64,000 bases of DNA from Vandiemenella viatica. Its lineage: Eukaryota; Arthropoda; Insecta; Orthoptera; Morabidae. The stretch is taken from positions 272,987,930 to 273,051,929 of the forward strand of contig JARYHS010008074.1 in assembly GCA_031002005.1 (NCBI GenBank), given 5' to 3'. Below the pieces are notes generated by a model, which saw nothing but the letters and a program-made list of their open reading frames with translations, did no database searches and was not told the origin of the DNA. The translations under genes and the position numbers were made by a program. This document shows positions 1 through 12,145 of this stretch, piece after piece. The first letter of the stretch is position 1. Each line of letters starts with the position of its first letter.

Positions 1-718
1 CTAACCAGAGACTGTGCTTAGCTTAATTTATTTTTTGGTTTAATGTTAATTTTTATTTATTTTTGTTTATTTATTTGTATGTAGTTTAGATTTTATAATA
101 TTTGTTAACTGCTCTTATTATCTGCCCATGACAAATTTTTATATTTTGCAATGCTCAGGTTTTAGCTTGAAATCACTATCCTTTCTCCCAGTTATCCATT
201 TGAGTATACCCCCACCTTGCCTGACTATGCTCTTTGCTCAAAAATCATTATGTGAGGCAGTCTCCTAAAGCACCGACCACCCTCTGCAATGTTCTACTTG
301 TACATGAAGGAATAAGACTAAAATTTCAATGCCTGATGTTTGTGTTTATTATGTGTGTTCATGCCACACAGCTATCATGTGAGGTAAGTGGTGGTACATT
401 TTCCTACCCTAATATTAAAAACGCAGAAGATGGAGCGGATTTGTTGATGTGGCTACATGTCAACTCGGACATAAAGGGCCCTAAGAGTAATATTAAAAAG
501 CCCTTACATCCCACACTTATTCTCAGGAATTGGCTCGTAAACAGATGTCATGGTTCCTAACACTCAAAAATACTCATTTCCCTTGCCCCACCTACAATTT
601 ATCATATTAAAATCTTTCTTATCTAGTTTTCTCCTAGCCTAGAATTCCCAGAAATGACTCGCATTCTCCCCACTATCCTTCCCATTACACGCTGCATAAA
701 CTTCAGCAGGAAAATCAA
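1..718. other. No supported gene; AT-rich intergenic or intronic DNA
   Basis: No splice-framed exon, transposase or RNA gene could be recognised here. A 108-codon open frame at 234-560 shows no family resemblance and has ordinary non-coding composition. Confidence 0.5.
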
Positions 719-1150
719 CTAAAAATATATGAGGGTTATATTATACATAAGTTCTGTTTGTGAATGAGAGTGAGAATGACATGTGATTGTGCAATGGTTG
801 TCTGCTCCCAGCATGTATTTTGCATGTTTAGACACCATTTGCAGCAGTATAATCTGTCTGTATGGTGAGTTGTAGAAGTCTGTAATGTTGAAAAAAATTG
901 ATTCGTTCGTTGAATGTGAGATACAATCTGTAATTGTAAGAAACTTGGCGGCAGTCAAATTTGTGAAGTATACAGTGATAATACCAAGAGTGGTAGTGAA
1001 GTTCAAAAGTGTGTGAGAATGTTTAAGGGTGGACGGATTAATGTGTAGTTGGTTAACTCTGGCTTCTGGTTCATTTACTATACAAACTATGTCATCAACA
1101 TATCTCAGCTGAGTTAACCAATTACACGCAGAAATAAACACCATACACAC
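719..1150 (-). pseudogene. Penelope-like reverse transcriptase fragment, opposed to the next element
   Basis: The minus-strand frame contains the box R-Y-V-D-D-I, the catalytic YxDD motif of reverse transcriptases as written in Penelope-like elements (PLEs). After it comes weakly conserved sequence resembling the PLE stretch that normally reads FLDLTI...FNIYRKPT. The piece is 5'-truncated just upstream of YVDD. It lies back to back with the plus-strand PLE starting near 1150, so the pair is head to head. The downstream part is only loosely alignable, so the frame is probably decayed. The YVDDI box and the opposed neighbour are the main support. Confidence 0.55.
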
Positions 1151-2299
1151 AAAAAAAATTTACACTGGAAAAAGAAAAAGAAGGAAAACACAGCTTTCTA
1201 GACCTTACCATAACCACTCACAACAATCTTCTTCAATTTGAAATATACAGGAAACCCACCACAACAGGCATAATAATAGGCTCAAATTCCAATCATCCAC
1301 AAACACACAAGGAAGCAGCAATTAGACACATGCTCAATAGACTAAACAAAACACCACTAAACAAGGACAACTACAAAACAGAACTTAACACAATCAAACA
1401 CATAGCCACTAAAAATGGATACAAAGAAACCAGAATACACCAAATAAACAAAACCATCAAAAAGCAAATACTAAAAACAACACAAAACACTATACCAACT
1501 CTACAACAAGCAAATACACACATTTTTTTTTTTTTTTTTTTTTTACTGTTTAACATCTCTTAACAGCGAGATTTTTAGAGACGGGAAAGGATGAGGAGCA
1601 AGGAATAGGAAGGAATTCGGCCATGGCCTTTTGAAGGAAGCATTTCCCTTGAGTGATTTGGGAAACCATAGAAAACCCATATCTAAATGCCCGGACGGGG
1701 ATTTGAACCGGCATCCTCCCGAATTCGAGGCCAGAACACTAACTGTTACACCACCATGCTCGGTGCCCACATGAATGCAACAACATATAACATAACACCC
1801 ACAAAAGGAAAAACAGAAAAATGGCACACATTGATATACATAAATAAGAACACACACAAAATAGCAAACATTCTGAAAAAGCAAGGACTCCAGATAGCAT
1901 TTAAAACAGACAACTCACTACAGAAAAACATCACAAACAACACACCAAACAACAAAATTCACAATTCAGGTACATATAAATTGACTTGCAATGACTGTAA
2001 CACAGAATATATAGGCCAAACATGCAGGAAGTTTAGAGACCAGATATAAGGAACATTTAAGAGCACTAAAATACAATAACCACTCAACATTCGCAGAACA
2101 TTTACTAGAGCATAATCACCAGCCCACAAACGCAGAAAAAGACATGCAAATACTAACCATTAATAATAGCAAACCACAATTACTAACGTTTCAGGAAAAC
2201 TACCACATTTAAAAATCACTGGCCGAAGAAAAGAACATAATAAACGAATACATGAACCTAACGGACCCAACACTATACACAGTACTTAAAACGAAATAA
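1150..2299 (+). pseudogene. PLE polyprotein C-terminus: RT end plus GIY-YIG endonuclease
   Basis: PLE proteins combine a reverse transcriptase with a C-terminal GIY-YIG endonuclease that nicks the target. Here the RT end reads HSFLDLTIT, then FEIYRKPTTTG, a standard PLE signature. After the SINE the frame resumes and reaches GTYKLTCNDCNTEYIGQT (about 1969-2030), the GIY-YIG core. One extra base near 2041-2046 breaks the frame; reading on in the next frame gives plausible sequence (RYKEHLRALKYNNHSTFAEH) up to a TAA at about 2299, with one nonsense codon near 2210. It was therefore close to intact before the SINE, the frameshift and the stop. Confidence 0.8.
1523..1770 (-). repeat. tRNA-derived SINE, full-length copy inserted in the PLE
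   Basis: Read on the minus strand it begins with a tRNA-like head holding an A-box-like stretch (TGGTGTAACAGTTAGTG) and a B box (GGTTCAAATCC), then a family-specific body, and ends in a poly(A) tail seen as 22 T on the plus strand (1523-1544). The same family recurs at 17806-18037 and 62062-62280. RNA polymerase III transcription is expected from the two boxes. It interrupts the PLE frame cleanly. A clear target duplication was not resolved. Confidence 0.85.
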
Positions 2300-2690
2300 A
2301 AAAACACAACCATCTACCACAAAAAGACACAGCCAATAGTAATAATAATACACTAAACACACCAAACTAAGCACAGAGACAACGAATAAAAACAGAAGAC
2401 AAATGATAAACAAACCTGCAACTCAGTGATGTACATTACACACTAAGTAAATGTAAGCCATCAGAAACCAATATCTATAGTGCAGTGAAAGTTACATGAA
2501 ATTACTCATAAAGATGCAACAAATACCTGTAATGCAAAATATTGCTATTACAGATACAACTGATGCTGAAACACGGCACAATTACAAGCCAATGTGAACA
2601 TGTAAAAATGCAAGTAAGCTTATATCTGTATATATCAATCTTTTCGTGTAAATTGCAATATAGAACAAATTTAATTAACAGACAGAACCG

Positions 2691-2720
2691 CTGAAGATGC
2701 TTCAGAGAATGAAGTGAAAC
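2691..2720 (+). ncRNA. Hammerhead-like stem-loop in PLE 3' region
   Basis: The sequence reads CTGAAGA, then a 6-bp stem GCTTCA/TGAAGT closing a GAGAA loop, then GAAAC. CUGANGA and GAAA flanking a stem II are the conserved boxes of hammerhead ribozymes, which are known to occur in PLEs. A convincing stem I and stem III around the cleavage site were not found, so activity is not claimed. Comparable modules sit at 13195-13227 and, more degenerate, near 61190 and 63405. Confidence 0.4.
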
Positions 2721-2821
2721 GCATATGGAAAATAAAAACAACATATTGTTGTATTGGTGTGAAAATTATTCATAAGAAAAAAAAATGACAATAATCTGAG
2801 TTTATTGTTTTACAAGTTTGG

Positions 2822-3598
2822 AGGTTACATATGAACAAAATTCTTTTTGCATTGCATAAAACTGATGCTAATACCGTCTTGACTTATTTCTGGACTTTTT
2901 AACTCACTTTTGAGCCAAAGTACTGGGTTCACACCACTCGTTAGCCCCTTGTTTTTATTCAGGATCATACTGATGAAACGACACACAAAATACTTTTTAT
3001 CCTTTCTGAAACACTCCAAATGTTGCTGAGAAAGTTACATTCGGAAGTTTTTTGTTCTATTGTTAGCGAAAGCAGCACCCATTTTGCACACAGCTTTTTG
3101 AAACCCAAAACTTCAGCCAAAATATTACTCTTACTGCTTAATGATAAGCGTAGAGCTTCTACTAAATCTATCTCTGTTAATTGACGATCTTTCAAACCCG
3201 TATCCTTATTTTTGCTACGATTTCTGTTGTTGATGCACTTTTCGAATGTCCTACACGTGGATCATTTTCGAGACTCGTACGCTGTGTTTAAATTCAGCAA
3301 CCCACCTTTCTACTCTTCTAATAAAAGGTGAAGTACTTTTAACAATTGTTCATGAATTAGTTTTGGTGCTACACCTTCCAAAAATATTTTTTTTATTACT
3401 TCGTGATATTCAATTTTTTCCATTTCACCAATATACTGTGGTACATCAACAGACGTAAATATATGAATAAATTATCAGATCTACATGAAACTTCACACGT
3501 GTTCATAAAAAAGTAGTATCAACTATAGGAAAATAAAACAATAAACCTATGAGTAACATCTCTTATTGAATTACAAAACTTATTGAACCACTTTGTAT
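2822..3598 (-). mobile_element. Decayed mariner (Tc1/mariner) element
   Basis: The minus strand carries pieces of a mariner transposase in order, split by stops and frameshifts. The N-terminus starts at about 3424 with M-E-K-I-E-Y and a helix-turn-helix region (GVAPKLIHEQLLKV). A block DRQLTEIDLVEAL...NILAEVLGFKKLCAKW follows (3000-3195), then FISM and SISFMQCKKNFVHM (2825-3000). The catalytic D,D34D residues are not recognisable, so the copy is dead. A terminus-like stretch with GGTTCAATAAGTTTTG lies near 3575-3598. The left end is uncertain. Confidence 0.8.
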
Positions 3599-4140
3599 TT
3601 AATTGAATTATTCTGCACATATTTTGATGTAAATTTTTCACTATTTATTATTGAGTTACAGCAGAGCATCGATAATCCGAACGTGAATTATCCACAATGC
3701 TAATTATCCAAACAAGTTTTTAAGGGGCTTTGGTAGGGTGTATCTTTCCCATTTATTTCTTGCGAACTTCATTGTATCTTTTCTCAACAACTAATTGTGA
3801 TACATATCTGAAACAAAATAGGGTCTTTCCCACACAGGGATTTCCCAAATTTCATATTGGTTTGGTAGAATTAATTTTTTTAAAAAATTATTCCAATTTT
3901 TTGCACTTTTGAAGGTGCTGTCCAGTCAATAAACTATAAGGTATAATACAATATCCCTGTGTTAAAATACTCACAGAAACATACTTTCAAGGCTGTAAAA
4001 GTTTCACGAAGTTCATACAGGTAGTTTCCAGGAAAAGGTACACTAAAACTATCAAAAAGCAAACTTGTGGTAAAATGCTGTCAAAGTTTTAGTGCATTCC
4101 AGAACCATAACTAGGGTGTGATCTGGATCACCCTAATAGC

Positions 4141-5071
4141 TTTCTTCCAGCCTTCTCTTTATTCTTCTTCTTTTCTCTCATGCCTTTTCTTCCACTTCCC
4201 TCAATGCTTTCTCTGATGCCCTAACCCTTTCCTGGTCAAGCCTGTACATAGCACGTATGGTGTGATACCCAATGCGAATACTCAGTTTCTTCAATGCCTC
4301 ACACCTTGACAAGTTGTCATTGTTAAAAGTCATTACAGCATTATAAACATCAAAATGAAGAGCATTAATTGATACAAAACAGTTTTTGGAATTCTTTACC
4401 AAATAACACTGTTGATGCACTCTTTTGGATTTTGGGTACGACTATGTAAACACTTCTTCAGTAGCTATACATCAGATAGATCCCTGAATATAGGCTTAAG
4501 TTCCTCAATGACAGCATATGGTAAACCATCCTAGTGCACAAATTTTGGCCTGCTGCTTGTGCTTTGTTGTATTTGCACCATGTATCAGTTCCTTTGGGGC
4601 AAAGTCCGTGGTTGGAAGCAGAATCAGTTGAAGCAACATGAAATAAGAAGCCCAAACGGATCATTTCATTTCTTCGACACTGTTGTTGCTATGTCTAATG
4701 GCCATTCCATAATACTTTTTTAATTGATTAATTATGCCTTCTATAAGTCTATTCTTCCCCTGCAACCCTTTACAGTCATCCATCTTTTTATCCCTCCATC
4801 CTGATACCAAGCGTCGCAAGCGGGTACCCATTCTTTTTTGCACATGTGCAATACATTCTATCTTATTTATTGTTACATCTGGTCCATAAGGTTTCCGCTC
4901 TTCAATTGCCTTGGATGCCATTGAATCTCCATCCCCCAGGTAATTTATATACTGTACCCCATCAGCTGCTGACCTCTCAAAAATCCTTTTCACCCCTTCC
5001 ATTTTGATGCTAAGAAGACTGCCACACCCACACAGCCACTTTAAAAGCATTTCTAGGTTAGAAATATGCAT
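4141..5071 (-). pseudogene. Mutator-like transposase, broken
   Basis: Three minus-strand frames line up as one protein of the Mutator-like transposase type common in arthropods. The order is KMEGVKRIFERS...YINYLGDGDSMASKAI (4800-5020), KIECIAHVQKRMGTRLR with GLQGKNRLIEG and YYGMAIRHS (4690-4870), a segment with LCPKGTDTWCKYNK (4560-4640), and NALHFDVYNAVMTFNND (4330-4370) with the C-terminal tail to 4178. The GDGD motif holds a likely catalytic Asp. Two frameshifts (near 4662 and 4430) and the loss of the CxHG-type segment show it is inactive. Confidence 0.75.
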
Positions 5072-5628
5072 GTATTATACACAAAATTAAAGAGGACATT
5101 CCAAAGATCAATAATAAGCAAAAAAAACACAAAAAACAAACAAACGAACAAACAAAAATGACAAAATTCATCATTTTCCATCCTACTGGAGCCCCTTAAT
5201 TATTACTATCATTATTACAAATTGTGCACTATTTTATATTTACAGCACAGTTTGGAAATTCCACTAAGGACTAAGTACAATGAGTTTATTCTTTTATATC
5301 TTGTGTTTGCTATTGTATTATCGCCGCAATGTCTTCATGACAAACCGCACACTAGTTTTGCTACTGAATGTTTGTTGCAATCACAAGGCAATAACAGTTC
5401 TTTTAATGTGCTGGTAGATTTGAGTTTATTTCAGAAATCTGAATCCCACCGTCTTCGTCCTGGATATTTGTTATTGATTTGCTATGTTGGTGAGTTTTGT
5501 TAACTTTAGTATCTAGTACCAACATTATATGACTATAATAACATTGTGTTAATCTTCTAAAAGGAAGCATAAGTGCCTCCAAAACGAAGGAGAAGAAAAT
5601 AAAAGACGCCTTTGCTAGGGATACATAA

Positions 5629-6030
5629 TTTTTTTTTTTTTTTGCTGTCTTCAGTCTTTAGACTGGTTTGATGCAATCCTCCATCCCTTCCTATCCTGTG
5701 CTAACCTCTTCATTTCTACATACCCCTTACAATCCACGTCCTCAATTATCTGCTTCATATATTCTAATCTCTGTCTACCTCTGCAGTTCTTACCTTCAAC
5801 TGTTCCCTCCACTAACAAATTAACCAATCCAGCATGTCTCAAAATATGACCTACCAGCCTGTCTCTTCTTCCTGTAAGCTTCTTCCATAAACTTCTTTTC
5901 TCGCCCATCATTTCTAAAACTCGTTCATTTCTTACTTTGTCTGTCCACCTAATTTTCAGCATTCTTCTGTAGCACCACATTTCAAATGCTTCAAGTTTCT
6001 TTCTTTCCGGTATTCCTAAAGTCCATATAA
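5629..6030 (-). mobile_element. 5'-truncated LINE, RT C-terminal end with poly(A) tail
   Basis: The minus strand encodes KKLEAFEMWCYRRMLKIRW followed by TDKVRNERVLEMM, the C-terminal region after the RT domain in a widespread arthropod non-LTR retrotransposon, and continues to GWRIASNQSKD. It ends in 15 A, seen as T at 5629-5643. Only the last ~110 residues remain, as expected from aborted target-primed reverse transcription. A second, more decayed copy lies at 41640-42720. The clade was not determined. Confidence 0.8.
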
Positions 6031-6345
6031 AATATTTAATGTAACTTTAAAATCAAAATAAAAAATATACAAACCAAAACTATACAAATCAATAATTCGA
6101 ACAAAATGATTATCTGAGGCACTCTAGGTTCCAATTGGTTTGGATTATCAATGCTCAAGTGTATTATCTTATTATTAATCTTTTCATGCATATTTTGCTG
6201 TAAACTTCAAACTATTTATTATTGAATTATTACCTTATTATTAACTCTTTTTAGCCAATAGAGAGCACACAGAAAGTATGTCACATCTTTAGATAGCTCT
6301 AATATGTGGCCTTCATTTGAAATTGTGATATTTACTTTAGTAATA

Positions 6346-6903
6346 TGGATCCCATAAAAGTGATTCTTGTAAAAATTGGTCAAGTCTCATGCTTGTGCAC
6401 AGGAAAAACTTATGAGATCTTGTTCTGAGCTAAGTCCACACTTTACAGTGCATAGTTACTTCACTTTCTGAAACAGAATGGTTTCTCTTGGTTTTATAGA
6501 TTGTTTATTTAGAATAAAACAATTGGCGACTTGACCAATGTGGATACCAGTTTTTATTAAACCTGAGTCAATAATCTAAAAGTATGGCTTTATCAAACTT
6601 ATAAGTACACAAAAGCCAAGATTTGCTTTGCACACCTTTCAGGTTTGACGAGTCTTAGAATAAATCATATGTATATATTAAGCCTTTCAACTTGGTAATA
6701 ATTATGACATGGTTAATTGCCAAGTCACCAGAATTTTTTATTATTATAAACAGTCTATGAAACCAAGATAAATCATTCTGTTTCAGAAAATTAATACAAA
6801 CTGTAAAGTGTAGACTTGCCTCAGAAAATTTTTTCCTAACTTTTTGTCACCGCACTAGCATGAGACTTGGACTATTTTTACAAGAATTGTTTTTGTGGGA
6901 TCA
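6346..6903. repeat. Long inverted repeat, ~200-bp arms with 160-bp spacer
   Basis: The left arm (6346-6546) and the reverse complement of the right arm (6706-6903) align end to end at roughly 80% by eye. Shared blocks are TTCTTGTAAAAAT, AAGTCTCATGCT, CACACTTTACAGT/CTACACTTTACAGT and TTTCTGAAACAGAATG. No coding sequence or poly(A) is present. It may be a foldback element or an old inverted duplication; transcribed within the downstream end of the PANK4 locus it could form a long hairpin RNA. Confidence 0.75.
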
Positions 6904-6909
6904 TTTATT

Positions 6910-8453
6910 CTGATTCATCACTCAAATGTATTGATTCCATTTGAAAATCAATGGATAATGACATTTCAGAATTGAAAAGATTAATAAAAATCAGCAACAT
7001 TGCCCACACTCCCTGCAAACAGTGGGTGTATGCCATGGACAAGTAATGCCAATTGCTGTAGATTTAATTAGTAATTATGATTAACTTCCAAACTAAACAC
7101 TGGAACAAAGTAAAATTTAAGATATCACTTAAACTTGCTGGTCTATATGAAAAAGAGAAGTTTTGGGTTTGCAGCCTCATCCAGAGGAAAGTAATTAATC
7201 TGCAAATATGCGCCAACATTTTTCATTTTTGAGCTTGCCATTGAATAAATACGGCGAAAAACACTAATATTAGATTTTCCTTATGATTTCTTCTTTGGCC
7301 CACCCAAAGTACAGTGAAATTTTTATAAGTAAAATTTAACACTTTAATTAAGCTTAGTAAATTCCAACTATAATGAAAATCTGAGGCTGATAAAGTTATT
7401 AGGGTAGAAAGTGACTTCACATTTGGGATAGTATGAAAATAAAAGAGTTTTAGACTTTTCTTATGATCTGGAGATAAATTTTGATCAGTGTACTAAATTT
7501 CAGCTTTGTGCAACAATGGAAGTATCTTAAGAGTTCTGATGAACAACAGTGAGTGTACATCCAAATTAAGAACAGTAACAAAAAAAAAAAAAAATTGCTA
7601 AGATTGCTGATATCTATGCATAATAGAAATCTGGGGCATGTAGGAACAATAAGACTGAAGAAATTGAGGTACAAAATTGGCCTGAATCGCTTTGAGAAAA
7701 GGGTACTCAGTGCTGCCATTGACTCGACACAAAAGATATACCAAAAGATTCTTAATACAATCCTGGCCAGGATTTTTGTACTGTTTGTTGGTTGAAGCAT
7801 TTTGAAATTTTTTTGATTTGAGCTAAAATATGCTCCAGTTATTAAGTTCATTAATATTTTTCCATATATAAAAAGATAAAATATGGGACACAAAAAAAGC
7901 TTAATCTCTTTACTACAAAGATCATACAGTGTAATTGTCACAAAATGATCCACTAAAAAAATTATACAATAGAAAATTCAAATAGTTAGGCTCAGAATTC
8001 TTTCAATAAGGGGATAACTGAAACAGAGCAAATGAAAAAAAGCAAAACAAAATCATGGTGTCTAGAAAACCAAATATATAAAAATTAAAGCTTTGTCATG
8101 AAGTTGTATTATGGTCAATGATACTTCATGAATCCTCTCATTCGCTGTCTCCTTTCCCGTAATGTAGACAGCAACAATTTCTTTTTCTTCTTCTTTCTAT
8201 CCTCGCTTGAGATTTTGTGATCTTGCAGTATAGTTTCCTGTTCCATTACTGGTGTTAATGTAATCAACAAGTTACTTTACCAACGAAGATCAAGCATAAT
8301 TAAAATTCCATATCAATTCCATAATATTAAGATAATTAATTCTGTAACCACATCTCAAAATAGCAGTTTAATCAAATTAATTTAATGCAACTACTGTTCT
8401 TTTACCATGTTGCATAAAAATCTAAAAGCATGCAAATAATAATAAATAAATAC
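6910..8453. other. No recognised gene; probable PANK4 intron
   Basis: This lies downstream of PANK4 exon 5 on the minus strand. The next expected PANK4 coding block was not found. Open frames at 7450-7953 (minus) and 7553-7795 (plus) have no recognisable features. A short minus-strand frame at 8256-8129, basic and lysine-rich and ending in a stop, is the only candidate for an unidentified terminal exon and is not supported otherwise. Confidence 0.5.
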
Positions 8454-8546
8454 CTTGGCTTTCGTCAGAAGAGAACCCAGCCCCCAAAATGTTCCGCCTC
8501 CAGTCGCTGTGCCACCTATCCTTTCATAGGAATCTTCAGACTCAAC
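8454..8546 (-). CDS. PANK4: PANK4 exon 5
   Basis: The acceptor TTGTTGCAG and donor AAG|GTATTT bound 93 nt encoding [18 protein letters not shown] and then [13 protein letters not shown]. It lies 32.1 kb from exon 4 and joins it in phase 0. The Arg in YERIGG aligns with the substrate-binding Arg of active kinases (YKRVTG), replaced by Trp in human PANK4. The exon is intact and conserved, which argues that the huge intron is really spanned. Confidence 0.93.
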
Positions 8547-11500
8547 CTGCAACAAATAAGGCTTTATAATGAAAAATTTGGTTTAATCTTCTTTTATATA
8601 AAAATCAATGTGCATATGTATGTTTGTCTGTCCTCTATGCGCTCCTAAACGGTACATCCAATTGCGGTGAAATTTTGGTAAGTTGTCGAGTACGCGTCAG
8701 AGAAGGTTAATAAAAAATAAAATTTCCAAGAAATCACCCCCTCTTCCCCATAATTTAATAAACCCAACAGATTTAATCCGATTTCTATGGAAATTTACAC
8801 ATGTGTACTGTAAAACAATTGGAAAAATACAGCATTCATATGGTTTCCAAAAACGCATCCCCTCTCCCCCTTCCCACACCTTAATTTTTACACAAATCGA
8901 CACTTTTTACGCAATTTTGGTGGAACATTGCAAATGTACACGATTAAAAAAAAAAAAAAAATGTAGCTATTAGTTTTACAAAAACCCAGTTCCACTTCCC
9001 TTTTCCACCTCAAAACCACCACCCCTCTTCCCCCTTACAATCCATAATTTAAAAATACCACAGATTTTATCCAATTTTGATGGAAACAGAACAAACAGAA
9101 AAATACTGCCTACATATGGTTTCCAAAAAACACATCCCCTCTCCCTCTTCCCACCCCTTAATTTTTACACAAACCGACAGTTTTTTATCCAATTTCGATG
9201 GAACTTTGCAGGGAAATACTTTTAAAAAATAGAAAAATTAGCCATTAGTTTTACAAAAACCCAATCCCTCTCCCCTTTTCACCCTAAAACCTCCCCCTCT
9301 TCCCCCTTACACCCCATAATTTAAAAAAAAAAACAGATTTTATCCGATTTTGATGGAAATTGGCACACACATACTTTGAAACAAACTGAAAAATAGTGCC
9401 TGCATGTCGTTTCCAAAAACACAATCCGTCTCCCCCTTCACACCCCCTTAATTTTTACTCAAGCCCACTCATTTTTATCTGATTTTGGTGGAAATTTGCA
9501 CATGTATACTTTTTTTTTAAATAAAAAAATACTGTAGACATTACTTTCACAAGAAGCCAATCCCTCTCCCCTTATCTACCCCAATACCACCACCTCTTCC
9601 CCCTTATACACCATAATTTAAAAAAATTCAATGTCTGCATGTTTGTTTGTCCTCTATGCACTCCCAAACAGTATGTCCGATTACGGTGAAATTTTGACGA
9701 GTCCCAAGTGCGTGTATGAGATGGTTCCTAAGAAATAAAATTTCCAAAAAAACCACTCCCCCTTCCCCATAACACCCCACAATTTAAACAACCCAACAGA
9801 TTTTATCCCATTTCTACAGAAATTTGCACATGTATACTGTAAAACAAACAGAAAAATACTGCCTACACATGGATTCCAAAAATGCATCCCCTCACCCCCT
9901 TAACTTTTAACCAAACCCACACATTTTATCTGATTTCGATGGAACTTTGTACACATCCACTTATCAAAAAAAGATATTGAAATATACTGTAGACATTAGT
10001 TTTTCAAAAACCCAATCCCTCTCCCCTTTTCTACCCCAAAGCAACACACTCTTCCCCCTTACAACCCATAATTTAAAATAGCCACATATTTTATGTGATT
10101 TCAATGGAAATTTGGAAATGGCTACTGTAAAACAAACAGAAAAATACAGCCTACACATGGTTTCCAAAAACACATCCCCTCCCCCCCCTCCCCACCACTT
10201 AATTTTTACACAAACTGACGCTTTTTATCCGATTTCGATGGAACATTGCATGCATATACTTTAAAAAAATAGAAAAATACTATAGATATTAGTTTTACAA
10301 AATCCCAATCCCTCTTCCCTTTTCCACCCCAAAACCACCCTCTTCCCCCATACAACCCATAATTTAAAAGAAAAAAAACCCACAGATTTCATCCAATTTT
10401 GAAGGAAATTTGAATACACATACTTTAAAACAAACAAAAATACTGCCTACATATTGTTTCCAAAAAAACACAACCCCTCTACCCCCTTCCCACCCCTTAA
10501 TTTTTACCCAAAACCCACACTTTTTATCTGATTTTTATGGAACATTGCACACATATACTTAAAAAAAAAATACTTTTACAAAATACCCAATCCCTCTCCC
10601 CTTTTCTACTCAAAACCACCACCTCTTCCCCCTTCAACCCCATAACTTAAAAAAAAAACACGGATTTTATCTGATTTGTATGGAAATTTTCACATGTATA
10701 CTGTAAAACAAACAGAAAAATACTGCCTACATCTGGTTTCCAAAAACGCATCCCGTCTCCTCATTTCCACCCATTATTATTATTATTATTTTTTACACAA
10801 ATTAACACTTTTTATCCGATTACAAAGGGCACACATATACTTTAAGAAAATAGAAAAATTAGACATTAGTTTTACAAAATCTAATCAATCTTCCCCTTCC
10901 CACCCCTTAATTTTAACACAAACCCACAATTTTTATCCGATTTGGATGGAACTTTGTACACATATATTTTTTAAAAAAAAAATAGAAATAATACTGTAGA
11001 CATAAGATTTACAAAAACACAATCCCTCTCCCCTTTTCCACCTCTTTATTATTGTCAATGTTCTTTATACAAAGCTACAGTTTCTATCCAATTTTGAAGG
11101 AAGTTTTCAAATGTATACTTTAAACCAAACAGAAAAATACTGTTTACTTTCAGTTTGCCAAAGCCCCCTCCCCCTCTACCTCTTCCATATTAATTTCCAG
11201 TGATATTTATTGAAACTCACAGTTTTTATCTGATTTTAATGGAACTTTGCATTTGTATACTTCAAAATAAAGAGAAAAATGCTGTTTACATTTGGTTTTA
11301 AACAACCAACTGCTCTCCCCCTTTACCCCAAACCCCTAACTTTTGTCAATATTTTATATACATACCCACAGTTTTTATCCGATATCGATGGAACATTGCA
11401 CACATAAACTATAAAACAGACAGAACAAGATGGTGTGTATTAAGATTGCAAGAACCGAAAGCCCACTTTACCTCCCCCCCCCTTTTTTTTGCCAATGTTC

Positions 11501-12108
11501 AGCATAAATTCTCAGTTTTTATCCGATACTGGTGGAACTTCACACACGTAAACTTTAAAACAAGGAGAAAAATAATGTCTCCATTTGGTTCCAAAATCCC
11601 AACCTCTCATCCCCTTTATTTTTAATGTTTCTTAGAACGTTGCACATGTATAAATTAAAGCAAAGAGAAAAATGCTGTCTATCTTTGGTTTACAAAACAC
11701 ACCCACTTTCCCTATCATCCTAATTAAGAAAAATCTACACTTGAAACCATTCAGCTCTTTGGAATTATCTCGAAAATGCAGGGGAAATTAGACAAAGTCG
11801 ATAGCAACTTTATTTTAACCACACATTATTTCCTGTTAAACAGCGCTGGACAGATTATGATTGGACAATTTCTGACCAAGAAATTCGAACTTGAATTTAT
11901 AAATTATTTTAAAGTTTTTGTAACACACAAAACTCCAGTTTTTATTAGATGTTGAAGGAATTTGCACACATATACTTTAAAATAAGTGAAAATGATTTTT
12001 ATATTTAGTTTACAAAACTGACCCACTCTCCCGTTTCACTTCTCTTAAGACTGATTTACATATGCAACTTTGCTCTGTTTAGCGTATATCTCCAAAACAA
12101 ACTCAATG

Positions 12109-12145
<37 letters not shown>

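Larger units (their letters stand above)
1150..2760 (+). mobile_element. Penelope-like element (5'-truncated) with 3' UTR
   Basis: This element holds the C-terminal half of a PLE polyprotein (1150-2299), interrupted by a SINE at 1523-1770, followed by an AT-rich 3' region with a stem-loop motif at 2691-2720. The plus strand is strikingly A- and C-rich and T-poor through the coding part, unlike its surroundings. It lacks the N-terminal reverse-transcriptase motifs. The left boundary is placed where homology to the RT C-terminus begins; the right boundary is approximate. Confidence 0.75.
3659..6161. mobile_element. Tigger/pogo-like DNA transposon defined by terminal inverted repeats
   Basis: The left end begins CAGCAGAGCATCGATAATCC and the right end, read in reverse complement, CACTTGAGCATTGATAATCC; about 19 of 24 bases match. 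Both ends are flanked by TA (3657-3658 and 6162-6163), the target duplication of the Tc1/mariner/pogo superfamily. No pogo transposase is visible inside. Instead the interior holds a Mutator-like transposase relic (4141-5071) and a LINE tail (5629-6030), so it is either non-autonomous or heavily overwritten. Confidence 0.65.

Noticed and set aside
1687..1770. tRNA gene at the tRNA-like heads near 1690 and 62075
   Set aside because: A and B boxes are present but no complete cloverleaf; poly(A) tails and dispersed copies show SINEs.
7450..7953. 167-codon minus-strand frame at 7450-7953 as a membrane protein
   Set aside because: Hydrophobic residues come from poly(A/T) and AT-rich composition; no homology, splice sites or partner exons.
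8129..8256. Minus-strand lysine-rich frame near PANK4 exon 5 as an alternative last exon
   Set aside because: Phase is possible, but the acceptor lacks a polypyrimidine tract and the peptide resembles nothing in PANK4; left only as a note.
8770..11750. CRISPR-like array
   Set aside because: Units are ~150 bp, degenerate, without unique spacers, and lie in a eukaryotic Helitron.
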